Positions 23,101-34,845 are shown, numbered from the stretch's first letter. The stretch is 64,000 nt of DNA from Adineta steineri (GCA_905250115.1 CAJNOI010000123.1:165452-229451), one strand, 5' to 3'. Numbers and translations are program-made. The notes: a model not told the origin generated them from the sequence alone.

Positions 23101-23830
23101 ATAGGGCTACATAGATACATTAAAAATTAGTAATCGAGTCAAAAGTGCATGTGAAATACTCGAAGATGCCACACTTGCTTGTCGTTTTCCATTTGATAGT
23201 ACAAATACGCTAGTCGATTTTGGACCTAATTCGGTATCAGCAAATGCTTATTCATATTCCGTTTTACCTGTTGGTCACACTCTTCAAGCCATTCGATTCA
23301 ATGGTTCAAATTCTTATTTTCAAGCATCGGGCTTTACTCAATTTAGTATCAATGACCAACCATTTTCGATATCGCTCTGGATTCAACCTATATCTCGATC
23401 AGGTACACTCGTTCATATCTCAAAGTCATCGATTGGTGCCGGATCATGGTGCCTTTCATTCATAGGCTTTGCTTCGAATGGTACACTAATTGCGCAAATA
23501 TATGATGGTACAGCAATAGTATCTATCATAGCACCGACTGTTATTCCTCTCTCATCACTATATTGGACTCATATTGTACAAACATGGAGCTCAACGAACG
23601 GTCTTCGTCTTTATATTGATAATATTCTAGTTGCTTCTGAACCATCGGCAGTAACATTTGTGGCTAGTAGTATAACGCCAAATTATGTTACATTAGCAAG
23701 TAGTTTTTCAGCAACATGCTTGACAGGTGGAATAAATATCAGCAATCATTATGTAGGTGGCTTGGATGATTTCAGAATTTACAGTCGAGAATTATCGGCA
23801 AATGATGTATGTACTTTATATGTTGGTTGA
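20196..23830 (+). CDS. Type II membrane protein: Thr-rich stalk plus two LamG/concanavalin-like domains
   Basis: Seven exons: 20196-20258, 20350-20612, 20741-20898, 21117-21173, 21411-21503, 21564-22177, 23105-23830; 657 residues. The cytoplasmic part (about 120 residues) contains an internal repeat (NHRLSSNVS / NHHLSPSVS, each followed by a TDNRSSIT or ADNRSSIT motif). KRSVKRKRRCG precedes one membrane helix (FWFIMCPILTALILALLAAG). Two small phase-1 exons (57 and 93 bp) encode pure Thr/Ser stalk. Two ~200-residue jelly-roll domains follow, each beginning LALWPFDGT / ACRFPFDST and containing FTIDVWLYP / FSISLWIQP and WIYVTFVF / WTHIVQTW strands, as in LamG/laminin-like lectins. The head should bind glycans or proteins outside the cell. 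One 927-bp intron (22178-23104) separates the two lectin domains. One telomere-like element lies in intron 3. Confidence 0.9.
21026..21096. repeat. Telomere-like fold-back element in LamG gene intron
   Basis: AGGGTGTGGGTGACTG on the left and CTCACACCCATCCTTAAGAT on the right. It sits in the phase-1 intron just before the stalk exons. Confidence 0.65.
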
Positions 23831-24829
23831 AATATGAACTAATTAAAGATATTATTATATTTAAATAATCTGGTTTGGTAGTTGAGACAATACTGACGTT
23901 ATTACCTTATTGACATCATTAACTTCTGCTTCCTCTCATCTGTTTTTTCTTCTCTCCAATAAAAACTTCACTCCTAAATTTGTAAAGGTTTAGCATCAGA
24001 TAAGTTCAAAATCTTGAGAATAAGGGTGAGTCAAAGCCAACTACGATCTGTTTTGAACTTGCTAAAGAATCTCATGAGGGACCCTCTAAAATAATATAGT
24101 TCTATCTGGAACTGTTTTTTTCTTCCAAAAATGGTTCTAGGCTGGTAAAAGATAGTCTGTTCAACACACTAATGAATTAATTGGTTTATTTAAACTCGAT
24201 ATATGATTAGTTCTATGTCCAGGAACAAACATCTATTGATATAAAAAATTGGCGACTATTTTCAATACATGTTCCGTAATGTTCAGAAAACAACAATTCA
24301 CATTTGACTAAAAAGTCTAAATAAACGTTTTCGTGTGTTTGTTACTAATAGAACTGAATTCGTTACATTTTTCGTCTGAGTAGATGCAATCTAATTGCTT
24401 TTTCACATAAGTATACTCAATATACTCTTGTTTATAAGTATATGCTGCTATCTACAGAAACTATTTCATGCAGTAAAGTATAGTTGATAGAACAGAAAAC
24501 TAAGATATTTTCAGAATAATTGGAGAAATATTTCTTGATTTTTCTGAAATGATCCTAAAACTTACCTACTTTTCGAGAATACGAAAGATAATATTCAAAT
24601 TTAGTTATGTTATTTGACGAAATACGTAAAACAAACGAGCAGCATAAATATGTAAACTCTATAAAAAAAACCTAGATAGTTGAAAACATCTTGTATTGCA
24701 ACTTCTGCATCAATATATATGAAAAAGTTATTGTTTTTCTTTATTTTTATACAGGATGAATAATTTACAGACATTTTTTATTTAAGCTTAAATGCTTTTC
24801 CTATATTTATTATTTATCTCACCTAACAA
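23831..24829. other. Non-coding stretch
   Basis: A/T-rich with no recognisable exon or repeat arm. Confidence 0.25.
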
Positions 24830-25817
24830 TTAGGACAAATTGTAATTATACCATTGAATCATTTGAATATTGGCATCTTCATCGAAATACATATGAATCA
24901 GTTCAAAAAAGCTCAAAATTATTGCAAATTGTTCAAGCGTTGACCACCGAGATGAGTCCCATTGTGAACAATTTACTCCATTCAAGGCATCGCCAAGTGT
25001 ATCCTAAGCCCGTCGTACGATAAGTCGTTCGATCCATTCTCCAGTTACACCAGCCTTAACAAAAAAATTGAATTCATAGCAAAATTTCAAAACTTATTAA
25101 TATATTTAATTTTGCATTAGTACCTTCCACCATAGAATTTTTCAATATTCTTATACAATATTCTGGATGATCATACAAAATTATGAGTTAAGCTCGACAA
25201 TCTTCCAAAACGTTAGGTTTTCGAATTCGCGTAGCAGTCAACAAAAATGCTCCTATGCGTGTAAGAACCACATTACCTTCTTCAGTCATTAACAGTCGTG
25301 TACATCCGTTCATTGGTTCTAAAATACCTGCTGTTGATCCTTCGTTGAGAATTACGCGAATACGACCGGATTGATTTTCTTTACCACCTAATTCTGAACT
25401 GCTAAAATTGCTAATTGCACTAAACTCAACGTTGGACTTTTTTCATACGCTAAACAAAACAACCCGTAATGGATGAGTGTAATATTAAAAGAAGACATTA
25501 ATACATGTACGTTGTGAAGATACTGGTAGATACTGTGCTTCAGTTGATAAAATCTCATCAGGACGGCATAAAGGTACAGGAATTATATTCCGGTGACGAT
25601 AACGTATCAGAGATATATTTTTAATTAATTTTCCCGCTTGCAATGCATAATACGTTTCTTCTTCTTTTCCGAAGAATAAGTAAAATGGCGATTTGCCAGT
25701 CTTTGTCTGGGCGCGTCAAAATTTGTAGTACTTCAGCTGTTGCTGAAGTTGACCGCATAAAATACTATTCGGTATATCATATTCTGAACCATTATTTAAT
25801 ACGAATCGACATTCCAT
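24830..25817 (-). pseudogene. Broken multi-exon gene, fragment A (tentatively DUF3987-like)
   Basis: On the minus strand coding character is clear but interrupted. Pieces in order: MECRFVLNNGSEYDIPNSIL, TGKSPFYLFFGKEEETYYAL, SLIRYRHRNIIPVPLCRPDE, then GRIRVILNEGSTAGILEPMN, LTRIGAFLLTATRI, ILYDHPEYCIRIL, GEWIERLIVRRA, DTLGDALNGVNCSQWDSS and a final helix ending at TAA 24830-24832. Stops interrupt at YYKF*, EDCRA* and VRRA*. At least one GT/AG intron (between SMVEG and AGVTG) looks genuine. I am not sure of the family; the GILEP...EEG region resembles the centre of DUF3987 proteins. It shares a clear motif series with fragment B, 0.6 kb away, so the two are homologous. Confidence 0.5.
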
Positions 25818-26364
25818 CCTATCAAATAAATAAACTGATAAAAAATTGTTAAACTCATTATCATTTTTGAATACCTGATATTCATCTTTCTATACATTGA
25901 AAAACTTTTACGATTATCTCATGATACTATTTAATTACGAAATGTTCTCCTTTGTAAACATCAGATGTAAAAATCGATCTATATAGCTATACGAGTTTCA
26001 AATATTTTTTGTTAGAAAAAAACCATGTTTAATGTAAATAAAACATAGAGAACTATCTTATGTGTATCAACGAAGTAAGTAATTTGCTTTTAGAGAAATT
26101 TACTCTCGATACAGTGCCACTAACTCAAATTTGTATTGCCTTCATCAACAATCTTTATATGAACTACGCTATGACTATTAGCTAAAAATATCTTAACATC
26201 TGCAAAACAATTTTCTTTTAGAAACTTTAGTACCGACAACGGTTCGCTGTCCTCAACGGATCAGTGATCGTGATCAGCAGCTCACGCTCTATCAAACCAT
26301 GTGCAAAAAAAAATTAAAAAAAATTTCATTTGATTTTTGTATTGCGTGTATCTTACAAAGATAT
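25818..26364. other. Non-coding stretch between gene fragments
   Basis: A/T-rich; may include decayed parts of the neighbouring fragments. Nothing assignable. Confidence 0.25.
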
Positions 26365-26790
26365 TTATTTTTGAACCTGAAACATGACTTTTTCTTTTTC
26401 TAAAATTCTTGAGAAATAACCAGGTTTTGCATAAAGTGTCATCAGGGTTGTTCGAAATGAATCAACTCTTGTTGGTGTAATGTCCGATGGTGAAGGTAAT
26501 ATTGCACCTAACATTTTGAGCGTAACATCAGCCTCATGTAAGTGCATGGCACGTGTACACTTTTTCAAATTACCGAGAATGCCAGCTGAAGTACCATTAT
26601 TGAATATAATTTTTGAAATTTTATTGGTATTAGTTGTGGTGACTTACTTGCTTCTTGTTGATGTTGTTGTTAATAATTCTGTTTCATCAAGTAAAATTTC
26701 TTCAGCTGATTCTAATTTATTGAAATATTTAGCTAAGGGTATGGGTGGGGGTATTACGTAAAGAAATAGTTACTGGTAATAAATTCTTGA
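26365..26790 (-). pseudogene. Gene fragment B, homologous to fragment A
   Basis: Minus strand: AKYFNKLESAEEILLDETEL, a short Thr/Ser run, a break, then KIIFNNGTSAGILGNLKKCT, LHEADVTLKMLGAILPSPSD, TPTRVDSFRTTLMTLYAKPG and YFSRILEKEKVMFQVQK before a stop. The series NxGxxAGIL, CTR, E..V.L..xGA.L, LY.xP.Y..RIL matches fragment A position by position. A degenerate telomere-like arm (GGGTATGGGTGGGGG, 26738) abuts its 5' side. It looks like the middle of a DUF3987-type protein; beginning and end are missing. Confidence 0.5.
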
Positions 26791-27559
26791 TGATGCATGA
26801 GGAAGATGCTAATTTGATCCGACTCGGCCTTTATCAACCTGGTAAAAATGATGCGTTGATTTTATCAAAATTAATAATTTTGTTGCCACGAATAAGATAT
26901 TAATATTTTTGCATAGGTAGAGAGTAACCTATTGTTTTCAATTGTTCTCTTATATAGTCACTCGGATGATATTTCAGGTAGTTGATTTAATTCATTGATT
27001 GAGAAGTGAGTAACATTCGATTGTCATTAGTTGATACAAATTGTTATTGAAAATATTCGAAAAAAAACCTTGTAAGTTTAATTTTATAAGTGATTCAAAT
27101 ACACAGTCTCTGACTTTTGCATAAATCTGATAGATTGATCTTTTCTTCATATATCAACGTTTAGACTTCTTTATGAGATAAAAATGCTAACTTAGGTTCA
27201 GAACTTAACGAGAAAAGAAGAAATAAAGATAATTGCTCTTAAATTGTTTTCATTTTGTGTTTGTGGATCTTCTTTTCTTCACTATCCAATTATACAAATC
27301 TTAATCCTAAATTTTTAGTATAGTAAAGATCGTTGAGTGTTAACAGGGAAAACCAGATTTTTTCAGAATTAAAATTACGAAAGTTCTCGAGATGAAAGTG
27401 TATATCTCAGTCAAAGAGAGAAAATTTTCTTGAATCGTAGTTGAACTTTGAAAAAAAAATTGGCTTTGAAGAGCCCGCTTTGATATTGATACATGTACAT
27501 TGATATTTTTTGATTTAGGACAAGGTCAAACGGTTTCAAATCGTTCATTATTATGAGAA
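26791..27559. other. Non-coding stretch between oppositely oriented fragments
   Basis: A/T-rich; possible inversion breakpoint region between fragments B and C. No gene seen. Confidence 0.25.
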
Positions 27560-28309
27560 GGATTCGATGGTTTTTCAGATTCATCCAAAACGACAAGAAT
27601 GTACGATTTTTCAATCAAAAATGTTCGTTTATCATTATTAGGTACATGTATGGGTAGTTCCCTTCATTTACTTCTAGCTCGATATTCATCGTATAAAATA
27701 TCTGATGGGTGTGACAACAGATTTCTGTACCATTTTGTAGAAAGTTATTTAAGATCTTACGATGTCTTCAAAAAGTCAAATCGATTATTACCTGCAATAC
27801 AATAAATATTCGTTGTTATTCATTTGATTGGAAAAATTTTATACGTCTTTGTGGGTTCTCTGCGTAATGATGAGTCGCAAAGGTTTTCTGAAACGAAAGG
27901 AAAACATTATATTGCCGAAGGGCAAAGATTGTTTCAAGAACAACAACCACCACATCTTCAGTCGTTTTATTCAAAAAGTGCAGAAATATTCCCCGGACTT
28001 TGCGTGAATATGCAACGTCTTTTAGACGCAATGCTTGTTTTATTTGAAATGAGAAAAAATGAAGATTTACACTTTGCACAAGTTATTGATCTGACATTTA
28101 TTGCGAAAGGGTGGGTGTGGGTGAGTGTTTTTTCTTCGTTAATTATCGATGCACACACCCACACCCTTACAAGCAAACAAATTAAAATGAACCGGGAATA
28201 TGGTGAAGTTGTTATTGGTTTTAAAACACAAGAGCGACCACAACATGCAACAAAAATAATGAAAATTAATTATTTTTCGAAACAAAATTACAATGATAGA
28301 TGGCAATAA
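27560..28309 (+). pseudogene. Gene fragment C (C-terminal part, tentatively DUF3987-like)
   Basis: Plus strand, opposite to A and B. First piece: NVRLSLLGTCMGSSLHLLL, ARYSSYKISDGCDNRFLYHF, FKKSNRLLPAIQ and then a stop at about 27805. After a frameshift: SKSAEIFPGLCVNMQRLLDA, MLVLFEMRKNEDLHFAQVID and a tail to TAA at 28309. The 'L.LLG.C.G ... SDG..NRFLY' pattern fits the C-terminal part of DUF3987-type proteins, i.e. the half that fragment B lacks. A complete telomere-like element (28108-28172) is inserted in the frame and is read through as AKGWVWVSVFSS...DAHTHTLT. The whole is a relic. Confidence 0.45.
28108..28172. repeat. Telomere-like fold-back element inside a pseudogene frame
   Basis: AGGGTGGGTGTGGGTGAGTG on the left and CACACACCCACACCCTTACA on the right. 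It interrupts sequence that otherwise looks coding. Confidence 0.75.
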
Positions 28310-29995
28310 GAAGGAAAAATTAATTATAAATATAAAAATCTTTTTACTGAACGAAATAAATAGCATTAATTATTTTAATTAATTCATATAAAGTAAAATT
28401 ACTTATATATCAAGTAAATCAAATAAAGAATTTTCATTGGTCATTGCAATACTTCATTGGTCTAGTCTCCGCCTGATCCAATATTATATGTATACAAAGA
28501 CAATATGTTCATATATATGGTCAAACACATGTATTTATCGTGATTATATACACTTATATGAACAATTAATTGGTTTAACATTATTCCCGAAATAATTATG
28601 AAAAACGAATACAATTTGAAAATCTTATGCTGATGGGCAAAAGAAAATTAACTAAATTATTCTATTAAATAATCATATAAGAAAATCCACATCACTAGAA
28701 ATTTTTATAATTCAACATGATAATATTAATTGTGATGATATTCAAAATTTGGGTGTGGGTGTGCGTTTGGGTATAGGTACAATTGAGGAAAAGATACCTA
28801 CACCCTCAAGAGCTCAGCTCATGAGGACATATTTCCTGCATATTTCATTGTTTTCACAAACCATGTTATTCATCCATTTAAGTAATACACAGTTGTTCTC
28901 TTCTTTCCGTTATTTTATGCGTCACCATTGTCAACATTCAAACAACTCATAACTACTACATGAGAAACATGTTGACCGCTGAAGAAAAATAACAACTTCA
29001 CTCACGTTGGAAGAAAAGTTGGTGTCACTTTACAACGACGTCGTTCAATCTCGAACTGAATTTCGAGAAAGAAAAGCAGATAAATCTCAGCGTTAGTACA
29101 CATATTTCGACCGCGTTCGTGAGAAGTACGACGAAAGCAGTGGATGAACAACATCATCCAGCCGTTGTACTACGACAGTGTGCGAGTGAGTTTAAGATCA
29201 CCCACACCCTTATTATCAATCATTTATAATAGAATACGATTTCTTTGTCTTCCAGATGCATCTGACACACTAATGAGATATTAACGTTCTGTTGAACAAA
29301 GTAGATATCTTTGACATCATCGATTATCAAGCAGTTTATAGGACTAATGATTAGGATGATTACGTCATTTTACATCCAAACCTTTTTTATCTATGTTTAG
29401 CTTGTTCTTGATGTCAAGATTGTTCACAGCACGACGTTTCACCGTATGACGCTTTATGACATTGAAATATTGTGAACACTGTTTAAATACTTTTTTCTCT
29501 TTTATACTTTCAAAAAAAAATATATGTTGATTGAATAGAAGTTTTATTCAGAATTTTAATGTGCACCATTCCATCGTGTCAAAATGTAAACAAACTTTTT
29601 TTCTACCATCCATTTCTTTTACTTGATGTACGAAAAGCAACATGTCGTGTGTGTTTCACCTTCATTTTTCATTCATTATTTCTTTAGTTTTCTCTCTTTC
29701 TCATCTTTTGCAAAAAAAGAACAAGTATTCACGTTACCATTATTTAAATACCTTTTGCTTCCTTTTTTTTCTTTCTTTCTCACTTTTCACGTCCCATGCG
29801 ATGTGCAGTATGTTATAAATAATTGTGCTTTTAGTATTTCTAAGATTTCTTCTTTATTTTCCGTTCTGGTGAGTGTTAGTTGGACACTGCTATTTAGAAG
29901 ATCAACACAAGTTAATGGGCGAATTCAAATTTTGACACTAGGTATTTTTGTTTCTTCTCATTTTATCCGGGGTTTATTTTAGATTAATTTTAATT
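28310..29995. other. Non-coding stretch
   Basis: A/T-rich. It contains an element at 28750-28810 and a shorter one at about 29176-29214 (GTGTGCGAGTGAG ... CACCCACACCCTTATT). The frame at 29623-29982 is a Phe/Ser-rich chance product in T-rich DNA; the region just before 29996 is probably the leader of the glycosyltransferase gene. Confidence 0.3.
28750..28810. repeat. Telomere-like fold-back element
   Basis: GGGTGTGGGTGTGCGTTTGG on the left and GATACCTACACCCTCAAG on the right. Confidence 0.7.
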
Positions 29996-31735
29996 ATGTT
30001 GAATCGAATACGAAATAAATTGTTCTTGAATTCAATCCATCTTTTTCTTTTATTTATTTTTCTTACAATCTTATTTGCCATCTTTTTTATGAATCTGATA
30101 GAATCAAATGCGAAGGTAAAATATATACGAATCGTAGATATAGTCAATACGACAAGTACTCACAAATATAACACGACACAAAAATCATTCATAAATTTAA
30201 CACTTACTTATGATAATAAGTATAAAACAATAGAAACAACTATTCAATGTGTAGGTCTACCATACAATCAATCTTGTTTGTTTCGAAATCTATATTATTT
30301 TAATACAAGATTCATAATTTTAACCATCAAAGGAAGATATCTACCACCATATTCTGTACGACCAGATGCTTTCTCGTTCTGGCCTTTGATACTAGAGAAA
30401 CGAGAATTTGCTAACTATTCCGATCTTGAAACATTTGTTCGTATTATTGCTGATCCAAAAATAATTCCATCTGTTACTGTTTATTTTAGTCAATCGTGGC
30501 ATTTTAATATTGGTCATGCACTCTTTGATGGACTCTATCCAGTATATGTTGCACTTATTCGATTTTCTCCGCGACATCTTAATCCTTTTCGTATTCTTGC
30601 CGAAGTAGAAGAATGCAATAATTGTTGGAGTGAAGATATTTATAATCGTTTTGGTGGTCTTGGTTTTTTAAAAAAAAGCGTATTAGATAAAATGTCAAGA
30701 GATAGATGGTTTGTATTTGATGAATTTGTTATGGGTAGTGGAACTTTTTGTCAACGCTGTACACAACCTCATTTACAATTACCTGGTGGTGTTGAACTAG
30801 ATGCTTCACGACTTTTCCGCGATAGAATGTATCAACAACATGGTGTTTTACATCCAATCATTCGACAAAAATCTTCATCTGAACAACGAACATCTGATAA
30901 TCTTCTTCGAGCATATATTATTGATAATAAACGTTTTACAGATAATGATCGACAGCAACTGAATGATGTTATCAATGAACTAAATAATTATACTAATTTT
31001 CACTTGAATAAAACTATGAATATGTCAACGAAATTAGAATGGCCATTGATTACTGTGACTTATATTTATTATGATCAAGTTAAAGCTGAAAACCTTAGTC
31101 ACATTCAAATCAATACGACACGAATTGATTCACGCATACCACAGTACGAACTCATTGATAATAATTTCGTAGCACAATTAAAGCTTTTACGACAAATGGA
31201 TATTCATATAAGTGGCCCGGGAACTGGTCAAATGTATCAAATATTCCTGTCCGATGGATCTGTTACAATTAATCTTGGAAGTATAAGACCATCGGAATCG
31301 GAAAGTAAGAAAAAGGGATATACTTCATATCTAGAACAATATCTAACAAGTGGTGCGCCATATATTAAAGGTCTTTATTATCCAATTAATGAGCGATTAA
31401 AAGGTATAAAAAAAGATGAAGTGATCAAATTAATTCGACAAGCCGGTCAACTTATTCTACAAGGATTTTCATTACCAGTCAATCCTCGAGAAAATCTCGG
31501 AATTGACGGTCAATTATTTGTGGAAATGTGCGAAAAAGATAAAAAATTTTGTTCTCTAGTGACAGAAAGATTACCGCATACACCGTTTCGTTGTTTAGAT
31601 ACATGGGCAGAAGATATTGTACACGAATATCTTGCATGGCAAGTGGAAGGTTTTGAAAATGTTTCTTGCTCAATGAATCGTTCATTATTGTATGAATTAA
31701 GAGAAAAATATGGAATCAAACACACGAGTGTTTAA
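29996..31735 (+). CDS. Glycosyltransferase family 61-like (DUF563) type II membrane protein
   Basis: Single exon, 579 residues from ATG at 29996; an earlier in-frame extension lacks an ATG. MLNRIRNKLF is cytoplasmic, residues about 11-36 form the signal anchor (LFLLFIFLTILFAIFFMNLI), and the rest is lumenal with many NxS/T sites. The catalytic region has SWHFNIGHALFDGLYPVYVA (about residues 162-181), a Cys-rich CQRCTQPHLQLPGGVEL segment and, near residue 410, QMDIHISGPGTGQMYQIFL with SDGSVTINLG, the C-terminal motif of GT61/EOGT-like enzymes. These transfer sugars (xylose or GlcNAc in known members) to glycans or proteins in the Golgi or ER. Donor and acceptor here are unknown. It is longer at the C-terminus than typical EOGT. 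Bdelloid-type expansion is plausible. Confidence 0.8.
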   Translation: MLNRIRNKLFLNSIHLFLLFIFLTILFAIFFMNLIESNAKVKYIRIVDIVNTTSTHKYNTTQKSFINLTLTYDNKYKTIETTIQCVGLPYNQSCLFRNLYYFNTRFIILTIKGRYLPPYSVRPDAFSFWPLILEKREFANYSDLETFVRIIADPKIIPSVTVYFSQSWHFNIGHALFDGLYPVYVALIRFSPRHLNPFRILAEVEECNNCWSEDIYNRFGGLGFLKKSVLDKMSRDRWFVFDEFVMGSGTFCQRCTQPHLQLPGGVELDASRLFRDRMYQQHGVLHPIIRQKSSSEQRTSDNLLRAYIIDNKRFTDNDRQQLNDVINELNNYTNFHLNKTMNMSTKLEWPLITVTYIYYDQVKAENLSHIQINTTRIDSRIPQYELIDNNFVAQLKLLRQMDIHISGPGTGQMYQIFLSDGSVTINLGSIRPSESESKKKGYTSYLEQYLTSGAPYIKGLYYPINERLKGIKKDEVIKLIRQAGQLILQGFSLPVNPRENLGIDGQLFVEMCEKDKKFCSLVTERLPHTPFRCLDTWAEDIVHEYLAWQVEGFENVSCSMNRSLLYELREKYGIKHTSV

Positions 31736-32863
31736 TTTGAATATTGAAGTAGGTGCAGTCTAGTAGTCAGCTGGTATTCATAGCTTTCTTTCAAAAGAGA
31801 AACTCTTTGGTTTATGTAATGAAGTGTTTTTATTGAAAATAAATTTCATATTTTTGGATTTGATGATTTCTTCAACATCCATCTGATTCGGTTCTTGTTT
31901 AATCTCGTCGTCATTCACACCAATCTTGTAATCGTTGGATAACAGAAAATACAGAACCGTAGTTAATATATGTATATACTTTCTTTTTTATAAATAAATC
32001 ACATATTTCTATACTCTTTAACATGCGTATTTTTATTCAATACTTCTGCAGAAATAACGCCTGACCAATTTATTTTATTGAAAACAGAGAAATCAGACAA
32101 ATTGTTGACGAGAAACAAATGAAAAAATATGAATGACTTGCTATTCCTAATTTCGTCTATTTTTTACGTTCTATAAAATTGTGTGTAATACTATGAAATA
32201 GAGAAATGCTAGGATTCAGTCAATCAATTAAAATAACAAAACATGTTTCACTCCGTATTTTTCACAAGAATTTCAGCAGTATAGTGTTTATTTGTGAATC
32301 AATATTTCAAAGTACCTCCAGCGAACATTGAAAGAAGTAAATGCTAAATAATAAATCTTTACCTTTCCTTTCTTATTATTCGATAAGCTTTTCTTTCAGA
32401 TTTATAAGTATGATACAACTCTTCATAAAATTCTTTTTATTATATATCTTGCTAAGTCATATGTCCTTGTGTTATTGTTTTGTATTCATAAATCCTTTTT
32501 AGATATATGAAAACAATATGAATATATATGCTCCAGCAAAGAGTTTATTATTGAATTGCATGATATAACTGCATATGCAAATAGAATTTATAAATATAAA
32601 AAAATACTTCAAGGGCATATAATTTCAAACTTACAACAAAGTTTTAGTGACGTATATGATAAAAAAAGATTTTATAAAGAGTCATATCATGCGCATAAAC
32701 TTGACGAAGACTTGTAAAACAATAATAAATGAAAAATGACGATTTATTATTCTCCACTAGACTTTTACAGTCTAAAATGTGCTCTGTCATTCTCTTTCGT
32801 TTTTATTAACTGCTAAAATTTCAATCATCGAAAAACTTTTCCTCGTTATTTTTTAGAAAATAT
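31736..32863. other. Non-coding stretch
   Basis: A/T-rich; includes a downstream AATAAA-type signal (AAAATAAATTTC, about 31840) for the preceding gene. Nothing else recognised. Confidence 0.3.
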
Positions 32864-34540
32864 ATGGATGATTTTGATCCTTCCGGAAGTCTAGCCCTTA
32901 ACCAATATGACGTTGAGACATCTCCGAAACGTTTAATATGGTGCTTTTGGATTTTTTTCTTAATTCTTCTTCCATTATCGTCCGTAGTTCTCATTGGATT
33001 TGCATTATTTGACTCAAGTATAACAGCATACAATGAAAAAGGTCGAATTGCCGATATTTTATTAATGTTCACCTATGTAATAACCATCTATGGTATTATT
33101 AAAATTGTTTTATCTATCACGAATAGTATATCTATTGAACACAATACTTCTGTTCACACCAAGAAACATTCAAACATTGTGTTTGCATTTCTGTTTATTC
33201 TCGGAGTTGGTGATTCGTTATTTATTCTGACAAGATTTGGTGATCAACTTATTTTAATTATCAATCAAAATTTTGTACCGAATTCGAGTTGTGCGACTAA
33301 TCTTGCTCTATCAATGACAGCAAATTTTTTGAAAAGTTTATGTCAATTGTGTATATTAATGTTTATTCTTCATCAACTTGATCATTCAATCAAATTCAAG
33401 AGAAAAGAATCGAAAATATTCTTAACATGTTTATCAATATTTTGTTTAATTCAATGGGCACAAATACTTCTCCAAGAAGTACACTTCCATAAAAATAAAC
33501 CGGACGCATGTGATATGGCTCTAGATCAGGGTTTAAAACGATTCGATGAAATTGCACCATATTTATATCCATTGGGTTTGGAATTTCGATTTGCGTCTTT
33601 TATCGAACTATTAATAATGTCTGAATGTCTTGGAACCAGTAAAAAGAATATTCTGTTAAAATTTTATCATTGGTTTAGTAAGAATATATCTTGTAAAGGT
33701 TGTTCGGCTAATAGAATGTTTTCTACGATGAGCCAGTGTTTGAAAAAAATGCTTTCATGTTTTTCGGTTTGTTTTAAGAAAATCAAACATCCATTAGGAA
33801 AAAATGATATCTTATTTCCATCCATTTTACTTCCTGCGATTGGAACTCTATTAGTTAGTCTATCAATAGTTATCGTTTTGTTTCAAGAATTCAATGAAAC
33901 TGATGGCGATCATCGAGCTACTGTAGTGCATTATGACAAAAATAGTCTATTAACATTAATCAGTGAAATCTGCGAAATCATTCTTTTATTTGTCATGTCC
34001 TTATATTCAATTTGTTCATTGGACAAATTATGTGAAAAAGAAAAAAATTTCGAACAAATACCATATGTTCAAACAGTGAATATGGAATTTATAGTTGATT
34101 TTGCTATTTTACTCATCTCGAATCTTTTCTTGAACATTTATTGTTGCGTTACTCTTGCTGGTTCAGTAATATCAGAAGCAGAGGAGCAGTTAACTCAAAC
34201 TATACGTTGGTTAACGTTGACGGCTTCCGTAATACCAATTATTCAGACGACACTTCAATTAATAATTATTTGGAAAGTTCGTCGATACAATGGAATGTTA
34301 ACTAAAGGAATCAATCAAATGTGGATTATATTAAGTTTTGCCATATGGTTATTTGATACATTTAGTGCGAAAGCATTCGATACGAATGAAATTCAAATCA
34401 GTGTCTATAGTGGAGGATGGGATATTTTGGCCGCTCTTTTTGTACCTATGTCGCTATTTTTTCGATTTCACAGTTGCATTATGTTTGCTAATATCAAAGA
34501 TGGAGCATACTGGGATGAGGAAGATCATTCGTTGGCTTGA
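32864..34540 (+). CDS. Otopetrin-like proton channel
   Basis: Single exon, 558 residues, with about ten to twelve hydrophobic helices in two halves. The N-terminal half ends with YLYPLGLEFRFASFIELLIM, which corresponds to the 'YPFxxEY' helix of otopetrins, and the C-terminus has PMSLFFRFHSCIMFANI, matching the '(I/L)FYRxHSxxxL' signature before the end of the family. Between the halves lies a basic, Cys-rich cytoplasmic loop (residues about 265-315). Otopetrins are acid-gated proton channels of the plasma membrane. The start follows an A/T-rich leader and no earlier in-frame ATG is present. Sequence is divergent from what I remember of animal otopetrins, so the assignment rests on topology and the two signatures. 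Confidence 0.7.
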   Translation: MDDFDPSGSLALNQYDVETSPKRLIWCFWIFFLILLPLSSVVLIGFALFDSSITAYNEKGRIADILLMFTYVITIYGIIKIVLSITNSISIEHNTSVHTKKHSNIVFAFLFILGVGDSLFILTRFGDQLILIINQNFVPNSSCATNLALSMTANFLKSLCQLCILMFILHQLDHSIKFKRKESKIFLTCLSIFCLIQWAQILLQEVHFHKNKPDACDMALDQGLKRFDEIAPYLYPLGLEFRFASFIELLIMSECLGTSKKNILLKFYHWFSKNISCKGCSANRMFSTMSQCLKKMLSCFSVCFKKIKHPLGKNDILFPSILLPAIGTLLVSLSIVIVLFQEFNETDGDHRATVVHYDKNSLLTLISEICEIILLFVMSLYSICSLDKLCEKEKNFEQIPYVQTVNMEFIVDFAILLISNLFLNIYCCVTLAGSVISEAEEQLTQTIRWLTLTASVIPIIQTTLQLIIIWKVRRYNGMLTKGINQMWIILSFAIWLFDTFSAKAFDTNEIQISVYSGGWDILAALFVPMSLFFRFHSCIMFANIKDGAYWDEEDHSLA

Positions 34541-34845
34541 TAAAAATTTAGAATTCAGTTATTTTACTAATTACCACCTTTGAGCACATGTGAGCGTCTT
34601 AAAAATGAACAGAATTTCGACACTCACATTCTTTTTTTCTATAGTTTGACGCTAATGTATAATTCGTTTTTTTCTTTCCACGTATTCATATACCACCGTT
34701 TTACAATAAAAACTGCAGCAATGATGCAATGAATTCATTCTTATTCATAGTTTTTTAAAACTTTATTCGTTGTTAATGAGAAAAGATTGAAAAGTGACAA
34801 AAAAGAAATATTTATCAAAAGTCATTTTATCATCAAAAATTTGTT

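Noticed and set aside
27816-28366. Minus-strand frames over fragment C
   Set aside because: They are antisense shadows of fragment C and of the palindromic element inside it.
29623-29982. Phe/Ser-rich frame before the glycosyltransferase gene
   Set aside because: T-rich leader DNA; no homology and not in frame with a joined exon.
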